A program made the position numbers and the translations under genes. The notes below the pieces were generated by a model. The model ran no database searches and was not told the origin of the DNA. It saw nothing but the letters and a program-made list of their open reading frames with translations. Of a DNA stretch of 39,160 nt, positions 26,701-34,424 are shown piece by piece. Source of the DNA: Microscillaceae bacterium (GTDB lineage Bacteria; Bacteroidota; Bacteroidia; Cytophagales; Microscillaceae); assembly GCA_011390205.1 (NCBI GenBank), contig JAABSX010000039.1:1-39160 (forward strand), in the 5' to 3' direction. Numbering within the stretch: the stretch's first letter is position 1; each line of letters opens with the position of its first letter.

Positions 26701-29506
26701 TGCAAACACAGGCACACCTACCATTACGCTCACAGAAAGCGTTACAAGCGGTTGGCTGACCTTGCCTGCTTCTCCTACTTTGGGTGATTTGGGCTTCAAC
26801 GTAGATGTAGCAGGGCTAGAGTCTGCCACGTATTATACTACTGTAGTGGCAGAGGCAGCAGGCTATGTGAAAGCTCCTCTACGTATCAAATTACGTGTAG
26901 CCAATATTAACTGGACATATAAAATTAATTTTCAGAGAAATGGTGCCGACCCTTTTACAGGGTTTAGCACAGGCGTACCCACAGGATACATTCCTGATTA
27001 TGGCTATCCTTATGGAGATGTTCAAAATCCACACACCTATGGTTGGGTAGATTTAGACGGAAATCCCGCAAGCAATGTCGTGAGCAGCAGGTATCGGAAC
27101 ATTACAGGGGTAGATGTGCGAATCAATACACTTAACTATATGGAGCATCCCACAAACCCATCAAGAAATTGGGAAATTGCTCTTCCCGTGGGGGTTTACT
27201 ACATTAAATTGGTGGCTGGTGACCCTGACCCCTCCAATCAAAATAGCGTGCATTATGTTACTGCCGAAGGTCTCCCTCTGATTGATTTTGACCAAGCAAG
27301 TACACCAGGATTTTACAGAGAAACCATCCGTGTGATAGAGGTAAGTGATGGAAAACTCAATATCTCTACCGACCCTACACTTGGTACAAACACCAAGATT
27401 AGTTACATTCACATCGGACCCTATGAACTGACCATAGATTTAGATAAAAATACCAAACCTACTCTAGTGGGTGCTCCTGATAGACAGATGATGCGTCTTA
27501 ACTTAGAAAAAAATGTGGATGCAAGCATCACTGCCAGTGAATTTGAGTTTAATATCTCAGGAACAAACCCCCAAAACATAGCACGGGCAAAACTCTATAA
27601 CACAGGAGACGAACCTCTTTTTAAAAATCCAACCTTGGTAGGCACTCCTATAGTAAGCCCCACAGGAGCGTTTAGTTTTACAGGGCTAAGCGAGAATCTT
27701 TTACAAGGTGATAACTACTATTGGCTGGTCTATGATGTTGCTGCCAATGCCAACCTAGGAGAGATATTAGAAGTAGAGTGTACGAGCATATCTGCAGGCT
27801 TTGCCGATTATGTGCCTACACAGGTCATCACAGGGGGGCGGGTGATTATGCAAACAGATACTATCCCAGACAAAGTACTTTCATTTGCCAATGTGGGAGA
27901 TTATTTAGAAGTACCCTCTTCGATGATAATCCCTGAGCAACTAAGCCTAGAAGCTTGGGTACGCCCCAACCAAAGCGATGCCGAAGCTAAATGGATAATG
28001 GGTGAAGTAGACGGAGTACATTTTGAGCAATTCGGAAACCAACTGCGTTTTTATGTCTTTGCAGAAGGAGTTTTACAGGGCCCTGCCACTGCTACCCTGC
28101 CGATAGGAGAGTGGAATCACATAGCAGGTACGTTTGATGGGACTACCTTACGAATCTATGTGAATGGCTTTGAAGGAATACCCGCTCCGCTCAGCTCTGG
28201 CAATACCAATCAAAACAATGAAGACCAAGACAATATATTTACTTTTGCTGCCCAAAATGAACTAGAATTACCCAATAATATTTGGATAGACGAAGTGAGA
28301 TTGTGGAATCAGGCACGCTCACTCCAGCAGATTAGGGAGAATATGCACCTCGTTTCTGATGGTTTAGAGCCAAACCTAGCCGCCTACTGGCAGTTTAACC
28401 AAGATACGACCAACCCTGAACTCTATGACTTGGTGGGGGATAACACCGCATCCAAAAAAGGAACTATCATGCCCTTGACAGGGCTGCAGCCTATCGGGAA
28501 AGGGCTGAGTGTCTCGCAGTTAGTCAATACAGGAGATGGAACAACAGCCACTGCCTTTGGGCTGACAGGGCTGGAGATTACCTTCGGAGCAGACAATCCT
28601 GAGGGTGAAGTGGTGGTTACTTATTTATACAATACACCACTAGGCACGGAAGCCAACCCTGGTTTTGACAAAGCTGGAGGTTACTGGATAGTAAATAACT
28701 TTGGAGATAATGACATAGACCCCGTAGCAATGAAGTTTATCTTAAAAGAAGATGCTGTACTTTCTCTAAATCCAGTGGAGTTTTTTTTACACAAGCGCGG
28801 CTCAAGAGAAGCAGGGGCTTGGCTTACCATACAGCACCAACCCACAGACGTAAATATTACTTTGGGGAACGACCCTGGCAATAACTTCGTGATGTTCAGT
28901 CCAGAAACGGGCAATACCTCACTCAGAGGGTTTAGTCAGTTTGTGATTTCAAGTGATCAAAAGCCGCTCCCTGTAACTTTCTTAGGAGTCCAGGCACAGC
29001 GTACACAATCATCAGAGGTAAAAATAAAATGGCAGACTGCACAAGAGAGGGAAGTGTTGAGTTATGAGATAGAACAAAGCAAAGACGGAGTGTCTTTTCT
29101 GAAAATAGGCGTGCAAGAGCCGAAAGCAGCACCTCTAAACGAATATACTTTTTTATATCAATATTCGGAAGCTGCTTACTACAGAATCAGGCAAGTAGAT
29201 GTAAATGGAGGCACTCAGTACAGTCAGGTTGTCTTTGTGGGTGGAGAAAAGGCAGTATCCGTAGAGGTATATCCTAACCCAACTGTCTCAAGGATTACGT
29301 TTAAAAGCACAGGCATAGATACGGCCGAAATGATTTCGGTAAGGCTAGTCGATTTTCAAGGGAAAATTATTTTATCTGAGCAAGCTACACTCACAGACCT
29401 AGAAATAAGACTCAACCAAAAAATTCCGTATTTGGTCAATGGAATGTATCTTTTAAATATCCAAACTGCCCAGAAGCAAATCAAGCTGAAGCTCATCAAA
29501 CAGTGA
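23783..29506 (+). CDS. giant modular T9SS-secreted surface protein
   Basis: A 1907-residue protein with a Sec signal peptide (1-40, cut after ANA). Modules read by eye: a concanavalin-like domain (about 44-302), Ig-like repeats (304-397, 399-493, 660-763, 944-1040; each with WLTLP or a relative and a closing GY.DA.L.I.V), and three malectin-like carbohydrate-binding domains (496-658, 764-944, 1040-1216; each opening with a FNFQ- or VNFQ-like strand and ending NTKIN/S.I.I). A sialidase-N-like domain (1216-1360), a LamG-like domain (1360-1525) and a C-terminal type IX sorting domain (about 1825-1907, VEVYPNPT) follow. No catalytic domain is apparent, so an adhesin or polysaccharide-binding role is likely. 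Exported by T9SS and probably anchored at the surface or released. Confidence 0.9.
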   Translation: MKNIYIHTQSLFKKIEAIYPKASLICFLLFFSVNIKTANAQCGNISPASIICPQTIVAIPYQLNFTGTEGGVLDKNNIETGFRMIVPHTAPRLAEDLPVSNTSVPGYEPSKIEITGGNLQLTSSKGLAFLKPPASSNNNTQVNTLGVGLQVQNRRFMIETTLINPVTGTDFAQAGVWYGFDEDNFVKIDVINNTEIEMRTERNGISGNGVADYLQVTGLPISGNNVRLRLEINNTAATKTVTGYYKIGTNPEVRIGTMQHAFHNGVLLADGVTNNVSFAGIYSSHRNGSQFIATFDNFIIQDFLNFTPSILNFTLESNQLQTQTANLYASLGNPTYTLSKSAGATWLTLPVSSALGDLDFTVNTTGYNAEDILQATVIASAPGYLDAVLTINVTVVPKLMEFRPNNLHFTLRPGSGNSSKTVELFSTSESIPVNLVKGAGAAWLTLPTSPQSGNLSFMVNTAGLSEGDTRSTTVTASAVGYTDAVLNIKIQMVGLATTLQFNFQEDASAPPSPWNIDFGQPFGARTAALQGFALNYGWKAQATGIPTDITDRGRLRDEPTGNLILQTLMHMQLGGNFLWELEIPNGYYQAEISAGDGGGAINSNHNIRVEGETVIRDFVPTANEFRTQTTKVEVTDGILTLDAVGGTNTKINNLILTPINNKLEFDKSDLNFILYSNEISPTQSVALSAETGALPVYTLAQFQTIPSFLNNPTYLQVDNTDPSNILLSVNATGLAAGYYELILRADASTYLDAEISIRVRVLATNEVIQVNFQNQYTTPPAGWIRDFGQAYGPRTEANQGNGLSYGWIENSDTQAPVDLVGNGRNRNEALTGNDRIDATLMHLQYDDIAGPFGIPKEGIWEIELPNGIYEVTVKVGDIEDEGTNNTIHYLNVEYLPFVKNFQQSTGNNFLTVTDFVNIRDGKLSVDAVGGFNTKINSITITKAVQPLLSFDQNILDIIAESEEEIADVFAKLSANTGTPTITLTESVTSGWLTLPASPTLGDLGFNVDVAGLESATYYTTVVAEAAGYVKAPLRIKLRVANINWTYKINFQRNGADPFTGFSTGVPTGYIPDYGYPYGDVQNPHTYGWVDLDGNPASNVVSSRYRNITGVDVRINTLNYMEHPTNPSRNWEIALPVGVYYIKLVAGDPDPSNQNSVHYVTAEGLPLIDFDQASTPGFYRETIRVIEVSDGKLNISTDPTLGTNTKISYIHIGPYELTIDLDKNTKPTLVGAPDRQMMRLNLEKNVDASITASEFEFNISGTNPQNIARAKLYNTGDEPLFKNPTLVGTPIVSPTGAFSFTGLSENLLQGDNYYWLVYDVAANANLGEILEVECTSISAGFADYVPTQVITGGRVIMQTDTIPDKVLSFANVGDYLEVPSSMIIPEQLSLEAWVRPNQSDAEAKWIMGEVDGVHFEQFGNQLRFYVFAEGVLQGPATATLPIGEWNHIAGTFDGTTLRIYVNGFEGIPAPLSSGNTNQNNEDQDNIFTFAAQNELELPNNIWIDEVRLWNQARSLQQIRENMHLVSDGLEPNLAAYWQFNQDTTNPELYDLVGDNTASKKGTIMPLTGLQPIGKGLSVSQLVNTGDGTTATAFGLTGLEITFGADNPEGEVVVTYLYNTPLGTEANPGFDKAGGYWIVNNFGDNDIDPVAMKFILKEDAVLSLNPVEFFLHKRGSREAGAWLTIQHQPTDVNITLGNDPGNNFVMFSPETGNTSLRGFSQFVISSDQKPLPVTFLGVQAQRTQSSEVKIKWQTAQEREVLSYEIEQSKDGVSFLKIGVQEPKAAPLNEYTFLYQYSEAAYYRIRQVDVNGGTQYSQVVFVGGEKAVSVEVYPNPTVSRITFKSTGIDTAEMISVRLVDFQGKIILSEQATLTDLEIRLNQKIPYLVNGMYLLNIQTAQKQIKLKLIKQ

Positions 29507-29707
29507 TAGTCTAGTGCTGGACTAGTGCTGGATTAGATACATAAGTAAATGTGCCAATCATCAGGATATAAGTAAGTCAAATATGTTTAAGCACTTAGAA
29601 ATCAAATCATAAGACCTTGTTTACACACAAACAGGAGGGCTGGTAATCTTCGGATGCTGGCTCTTTCTTTTTTTAGGAAAAGGATATAAGAAAAGATAAA
29701 AACAAAC

Positions 29708-29756
29708 ACCCTCCCGAGAAGGTAGATTGTCTAACCTGTTTTGGGAGGGTATTTTT
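29708..29756. terminator. bidirectional terminator
   Basis: An 8-bp GC-rich stem (ACCCTCCC 29708-29715, GGGAGGGT 29743-29750), with a smaller AGGT/ACCT stem inside. ATTTTT follows on the plus strand and GTTTGTTTTT on the minus strand. It serves the giant gene and the convergent lipoprotein gene. Confidence 0.8.
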
Positions 29757-29793
29757 GTAGATGTGTCAGCAAGATCTCATTGAAGAAGGGCTT

Positions 29794-31320
29794 TTAAGCA
29801 CCTACTTTTTGTTGTTTTTTGTCTGATACTTTTTTCAAGATTTCTATGATGATGGCAAGCGCATTTCTGTTCTTTTCGCTCATTTTGAGTATGGTATTGC
29901 TTTTAGACAGGCCATTGCTGTAATCATCTGCACTTGCTTGTATAGAGATAAACTTAGGCAAAACTTCTTTTTCTAGCATGGGGTCATTAATCATGTCTTT
30001 GGGTAGAGATCGAATGATTTTCTGAATATCGATATACATCACAGAAAGTTTGTCATTAGCCAGTGCAGTAACGGTGCTATTGAGTGTGTTGGTATTTTTG
30101 ATGGCATTGTCACGCATGATTTCGTTGCTTGTTAAGATAATCTTATCACCTTTGTCTATGATATAGTATTGCCCCATACCTCCAGTTCTGAGTGCATAAT
30201 AGTTGTTCTTTTTTTGCAAGAACAATCCATCAAATTTTTTGAATAGTTTTTGAAGTGTTTCTTTATTACGGATGCCCAAGCTAATAGACCCTTGTATCTC
30301 AGGATTAAATATATTTTCTAGGTTCATGCTTTCTAAGGCAAACACAGCGTCTCCACTGAGCATCTCGAATATATCATCTACTTTGACATCTATCATTTTA
30401 GAAACATCTTCGGCATTCTCAAGATAGCCCGCATCTTCTAGTACTTTTTTGAGCCCTTTCATCCCGATACCTAGCCCCAGCATCACAAGAGGAGATTCTA
30501 CAGGGGTGATTTTTACAAGTTCATTATTGATTTGTCCTTTGAATAAATCTTTATATTTTTCTACAAGTTCTTTGTTTACTTTGGTTTCTGCATCTAAGAC
30601 CAGTTCGCCCTGGTTAAAATTCACCCAAAAGCTCACAGATTCTGTCATTCGGGTCAGGTCTTGTAGGCTAGAAGGCACATCAAGCATGCTCATGTCATTG
30701 ATGCCTGATTGGCTAATTTTAGCATAATCTACCCAAAAGCCAATGTCATATTTTCTGGATAAAAATGATTTAAAATCTTTGTTTTTTGTTTCGAGAGAAG
30801 CACTACTTTTGGTATCCAGGATACTCTGATGAATTTTTTCTAGGTTTTTTTCATCTTCTGAGCTGCTCAATAACATGCTCTCTTTGTCCCAACTGATGAT
30901 GGTTTTGTCACGAATGGCATACTGTCTGTTTCCCTTTTTCGTGATTTTTGGGGCATTTTCTAGTTTTTTGATGCCCTCCTCAAACTTTGAGGCATCTTTT
31001 AGCCCCATAGTAGCAGCTACATAGTTTTGCTGTGCGTCTTTGTCTGCCTTCACGAATACATACGCAGTCTTGTTTAAATCTACTCCACTGCCTATCAGTT
31101 TAGAAATAGCATCAGCATCTTCATCATTGAGGTCAGCAGATTCAAAAAAATCAGGATTTAATATATCTTTCCACTCCATAGCCTTAGATGACATTGCTTT
31201 GAAATCTATGCTCACTACAGCAGCGACATCACCAGGAATGATGGTAGGCTCTACATTTTTGCCACCACAAGCACTCAATAAAATAATACTCAGTAGAAAT
31301 AGATAATTGAACCGAATCAT
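29794..31320 (-). CDS. DUF4836-like lipoprotein
   Basis: I choose the ATG at 31320 (508 residues) because it gives a compact lipoprotein signal MIRFNYLFLLSIILLSAC with lipobox LSAC; a frame start 36 bases further up would add a long charged lead. After the Cys comes IPGDVAAVVSIDFKAM, the typical opening of DUF4836 proteins of Bacteroidota, which have two repeated halves of alternating beta and helix (compare YAIRDKTIISWD and YALRTGGMGQYYIIDKGDKIILTS). Function is unknown. Expected in the outer or inner membrane, facing the periplasm. Divergent from hldD. Confidence 0.8.
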   Translation of the reverse strand: MIRFNYLFLLSIILLSACGGKNVEPTIIPGDVAAVVSIDFKAMSSKAMEWKDILNPDFFESADLNDEDADAISKLIGSGVDLNKTAYVFVKADKDAQQNYVAATMGLKDASKFEEGIKKLENAPKITKKGNRQYAIRDKTIISWDKESMLLSSSEDEKNLEKIHQSILDTKSSASLETKNKDFKSFLSRKYDIGFWVDYAKISQSGINDMSMLDVPSSLQDLTRMTESVSFWVNFNQGELVLDAETKVNKELVEKYKDLFKGQINNELVKITPVESPLVMLGLGIGMKGLKKVLEDAGYLENAEDVSKMIDVKVDDIFEMLSGDAVFALESMNLENIFNPEIQGSISLGIRNKETLQKLFKKFDGLFLQKKNNYYALRTGGMGQYYIIDKGDKIILTSNEIMRDNAIKNTNTLNSTVTALANDKLSVMYIDIQKIIRSLPKDMINDPMLEKEVLPKFISIQASADDYSNGLSKSNTILKMSEKNRNALAIIIEILKKVSDKKQQKVGA

Positions 31321-31461
31321 AAAATAGTTTTTCTGTTGTTTGTTAAGTTTATTCATTATTAGAAAATTTGAAAGTGATTTTTAGGATTTACTACGTAAAC
31401 TAGCTATAAAGTAACAAACTTTTTTTGGTTTATACATAAAAATCAAGAATTTTTATGAGTA

Positions 31462-31493
31462 TCTGTGATTCTCATGCTTTTTTCATAGATTTG
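31462..31493 (+). promoter_or_regulatory. promoter of hldD
   Basis: TCTG (31462-31465, one mismatch to TTTG), 20 bases, then TAGATTTG (31486-31493), a perfect TAnnTTTG. The predicted start near 31500 leaves an 18-base leader before the ATG at 31518 and rules out the frame opening at 31455. Confidence 0.55.
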
Positions 31494-31517
31494 CTTAGGA
31501 TATTTAGACAGAAAGAT

Positions 31518-32483
31518 ATGATAGTAGTAACAGGTGCAGCGGGTTTTATAGGGAGCTGCCTCATAGAAAAACTTAACAACGAAAACTTCAATTACATCAT
31601 CGCAGTAGATGATTTTTCGAACCCTGAGAAAGAAGCCAACCTTTATGGCAAAAAAATAGACAAGAGAATAGACCGCAGTGAGTTTTTTGATTGGCTCAAA
31701 GAAAACTACGAATTGGTAGAGTTTATTTTTCATATAGGGGCTCGCACAGATACTACGGAGTTTGATGTAGAGATATTTAATAGATTGAATCTGCATTACT
31801 CCCAAGATATCTGGAATGCCTGCATAGCATACCAAATCCCGCTTGTATATGCCTCATCAGCAGCTACTTACGGAAGTGGCGATCTAGGCTATGATGATAG
31901 CGAAGAGATTATACCACAGCTAAAGCCGCTAAACCCCTATGGTGATTCTAAGAACAATTTTGATAAATGGGCTATTGAACAAGAAAAGTCGCCCTTCTTT
32001 TGGGCAGGTTTGAAGTTTTTTAATGTCTATGGCCCCAATGAATACCACAAAGGGCGTATGGCTTCGGTTATCTTCCATGCTTTCCATCAAATTAAAAAAA
32101 CGGGAGAGATGAAGCTCTTTCGATCACACCGTCCTGATTTTAAGCATGGGGAGCAAAGCCGTGATTTTGTATATGTCAAGGATTTGGTAGAGGTTTGTTA
32201 TTTTTTGATGCATCACCGCCAAGATTCAGGAATTTATAACTTGGGTAGCGGCAAAGCCCGCACTTTTTTAGACTTGGTCAAGAATACTTTCAGAGCCATG
32301 GGCAAAGCCCCAAAAATTGATTTTATAGATACACCCGAAGACATCCGAGACAAGTACCAATACTTCACAGAGGCAAACATGCAAAAACTGCGGAACATCG
32401 GATATAGCAAGCCTTTTCATAGCTTAGAAGAAGGAATTGAAGAGTACGTAAAAAATTATCTTATTCCAAACAAATACTACTAA
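31518..32483 (+). CDS. hldD: ADP-L-glycero-D-manno-heptose-6-epimerase
   Basis: HldD makes the heptose donor for the LPS inner core. The 321-residue extended short-chain dehydrogenase has the NAD-binding GAAGFIG (6-12), the HIGARTDTTEFD region typical of heptose epimerases, and the catalytic pair Y-G-D-S-K (YxxxK). The later FFNVYGPNEYHKGRMASV stretch is also characteristic. Start chosen from the promoter and from homology at MIVVTGAAG. It is probably cotranscribed with the cyclo-ligase gene 12 bases on. Its other pathway genes are not in the window. Confidence 0.93.
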   Translation: MIVVTGAAGFIGSCLIEKLNNENFNYIIAVDDFSNPEKEANLYGKKIDKRIDRSEFFDWLKENYELVEFIFHIGARTDTTEFDVEIFNRLNLHYSQDIWNACIAYQIPLVYASSAATYGSGDLGYDDSEEIIPQLKPLNPYGDSKNNFDKWAIEQEKSPFFWAGLKFFNVYGPNEYHKGRMASVIFHAFHQIKKTGEMKLFRSHRPDFKHGEQSRDFVYVKDLVEVCYFLMHHRQDSGIYNLGSGKARTFLDLVKNTFRAMGKAPKIDFIDTPEDIRDKYQYFTEANMQKLRNIGYSKPFHSLEEGIEEYVKNYLIPNKYY

Positions 32484-32495
32484 AATAAGAAATCA

Positions 32496-33083
32496 TTGAA
32501 AAAATCAGCGCTCAGGAAAAAATATTTAGCCCTCAGACAGCAAATCTCTTATGAAGACATCAGCAAGATGAGCAAGCAAATAACCAAGTATTTTTTTGAA
32601 TTTCTGGAAAATCATCCCTGTCATTGTGTGCATGTCTTCTTGCCGATGGAGTCCAAAAAAGAAATAGATACTTGGCAGATTATCCATAAACTATGGAAAG
32701 ATTTTCCTCAGATAAAGACAGCAACAAGCCAGACAAATTTTGAAAATACAACACTGGACCATTTCTTCATAGACACCAATACAAAACTTATTCGCAATGC
32801 TTGGGGCATTTCTGAACCTCTTGCCGACGCACAAGCCTGTGACCCCACACAAATAGACTTGGTATTAGTTCCTTTGCTTATTTTTGATGTGCAAGGCCAT
32901 AGAGTGGGCTATGGTAAGGGCTTTTATGACCGATTTTTGGCAACATGTAGCAAAAAAACGCATACCATTGGTTTATCTTTGTTTGAAGCCATCTCAGAGA
33001 TTGAAGGCATAGAAACCCATGATGTGCCACTAAAAGTGGTGATTACACCCTCAAAAATCAAGCTTTTTGGGGAGGCTGAGTGA
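32496..33083 (+). CDS. 5-formyltetrahydrofolate cyclo-ligase
   Basis: This enzyme converts 5-formyl-THF to 5,10-methenyl-THF with ATP, recycling a folate dead end. The 195 residues begin KKSALRKKYLALRQQIS (the usual basic start) and hold the diagnostic VGYGKGFYDRFL block (about 146-157) after PLLIFD. The only in-frame start after the hldD stop is TTG at 32496, so translation begins at a rare codon, 12 bases behind hldD; coupling to hldD translation is likely. Confidence 0.93.
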   Translation: MKKSALRKKYLALRQQISYEDISKMSKQITKYFFEFLENHPCHCVHVFLPMESKKEIDTWQIIHKLWKDFPQIKTATSQTNFENTTLDHFFIDTNTKLIRNAWGISEPLADAQACDPTQIDLVLVPLLIFDVQGHRVGYGKGFYDRFLATCSKKTHTIGLSLFEAISEIEGIETHDVPLKVVITPSKIKLFGEAE

Positions 33084-33101
33084 TTCTTTAGGTATACAAA
33101 A

Positions 33102-33134
33102 ATAAAAAAGCCCTTCCTAAAAAATAGAAAGGGC
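33102..33134 (-). terminator. terminator of the small lipoprotein gene
   Basis: On the minus strand GCCCTT (33134-33129) pairs with AAGGGC (33115-33110) and is followed by TTTTTT (33109-33104). There is no T-run on the plus strand, so the cyclo-ligase gene does not use it efficiently. Confidence 0.75.
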
Positions 33135-33170
33135 ACTGTTGATACATTGAGTACAATACTTTACAAAATT

Positions 33171-33581
33171 TTATTGCTTCACTAAATTGAATGTGAAACC
33201 ATCCGCAGGCTTGGCAGAAGTACGCTTTAGGTCTGTCCCGAAAGACAAAGTAGTATCACCTGTGCCTAGCGTAGTTGTCGTAAATACAATCACACCTCCA
33301 TTATAGTTTATCGTAGTCGTAACAGTAGTGCCACTCACCGTAAAAGTACCAGTCAAAGACTGTCCATTGATAAGTACGGTTATATTAGAGCCACTGAAAG
33401 TTACTCTGAAGCCTGTATTGGGTGTAATAAATGAAGCCTGTGAGCCACTGACTGTACCTAGAGTCCAAGTGCCTTGTAGGCGGTCGGCTAAAGAGGGTTC
33501 GGTAGTGCCACCACCGCAACTTGCCAAAAATGAAATACTAAATACAGCAACTGATAGTAGGGTTAAGAGTTGTTTTTTCAT
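33171..33581 (-). CDS. small Thr/Ser-rich lipoprotein
   Basis: 136 residues. The signal peptide MKKQLLTLLSVAVFSISFLASC ends in lipobox LASC. After a short linker come LQGTWTLGTVSG and a run of short Thr-rich beta strands (TFTVSGTTVTTTINYNG), ending FNLVKQ. The opening GTW pattern recalls lipocalin-like Bacteroidota lipoproteins, which are small beta barrels. I do not recognise the exact family, and the function is unknown. It is a single gene with its own -7 box and terminator. Confidence 0.8.
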   Translation of the reverse strand: MKKQLLTLLSVAVFSISFLASCGGGTTEPSLADRLQGTWTLGTVSGSQASFITPNTGFRVTFSGSNITVLINGQSLTGTFTVSGTTVTTTINYNGGVIVFTTTTLGTGDTTLSFGTDLKRTSAKPADGFTFNLVKQ

Positions 33582-33609
33582 AATCTGAAAATTAATTTAA
33601 AGGTAGATA

Positions 33610-33617
33610 CAAATTTA
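33610..33617 (-). promoter_or_regulatory. -7 box of the small lipoprotein gene
   Basis: Minus-strand TAAATTTG matches TAnnTTTG, 28 bases ahead of the start codon at 33581. No TTTG box at the right distance. Confidence 0.4.
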
Positions 33618-33789
33618 TATATTTCTGGATGTTTGTTTGCTTTGGATAAATCTAAGGGCTTACTATCTGATAAATATAACCAATCCCTTACAAAACTAAT
33701 ATAATCTTCTCAAAAAACTTTACCTATTATGAATAATTTAAGTAACAAATCTGTTATTTTACAAAAAAATAACCGTAAATTAATGTCAA

Positions 33790-34296
33790 ATGGTTTTTGA
33801 GCACATATATATACTACTTAAGAATAATTTTCCTGAAAATACAATATTAGAGGCTTCTCCTGAATCCATACAGCCCTACCTTGTAATCGCACCGAGTGAG
33901 ATTGAGAAAGTATGCCGATTTTTATATGCGCATGAGCAGACTTATTTTGATTTTTTATCTTGCCTGACAGCTCTAGACAATGGCAAAGAAGCAGGCACTA
34001 TGGAGGTAATATACCACTTGTATTCTATTCCTTATGATGCCAAAATGGTCTTAAAAGTTATCCTAGAACGCTCTTCAGAAGGGCAGACCCTGCCTCAAGT
34101 GCCAAGTGTGAGCAGTGTCTGGCAAACAGCAAACTGGCATGAGCGTGAGGCCTTTGACTTGCTAGGGATTTATTTTTTGAATCACCCCGATTTGCGCAGG
34201 ATACTTCTACCTCAAGACTGGGAGGGGCATCCGCTACGCAAAGATTATCAGCACCAAGAGCGTTATCACGGAATTAGAGTGGCTTACGAACCATAG
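33790..34296 (+). CDS. nuoC: NADH-quinone oxidoreductase subunit C
   Basis: NuoC belongs to the hydrophilic arm of respiratory complex I. The 168 residues include the family signature near 121-153: WHEREAFDLLGIYF (compare W.EREv.DlfGi.F), HPDLRRILLPQDWEGHPLRKDY. The N-terminal half (YFDFLSCLTALDNG) also fits. No other nuo gene is near: it stands between a lipoprotein gene and an MscS gene, which is unusual because nuoC normally follows nuoB or is fused to nuoD. A 5-codon frame (33783-33800) starts 7 bases upstream and overlaps the nuoC start out of frame. Confidence 0.92.
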   Translation: MVFEHIYILLKNNFPENTILEASPESIQPYLVIAPSEIEKVCRFLYAHEQTYFDFLSCLTALDNGKEAGTMEVIYHLYSIPYDAKMVLKVILERSSEGQTLPQVPSVSSVWQTANWHEREAFDLLGIYFLNHPDLRRILLPQDWEGHPLRKDYQHQERYHGIRVAYEP

Positions 34297-34424
34297 AATC
34301 TGATGTGAAACTTACATACGTAGCTTTATTTTTATAAATTATAAGATAAAAATTTGGAAGACTACAGAATGGCAATAAAATTGAAAAGGTTTGGCTAATA
34401 AATCACCATTACCTGTTCAAGTAC

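Noticed and set aside
29507-29540. Short tandem CTAGTGCTGGA repeat after the giant gene
   Set aside because: Only two copies of 11 bases; too short to distinguish from slippage.
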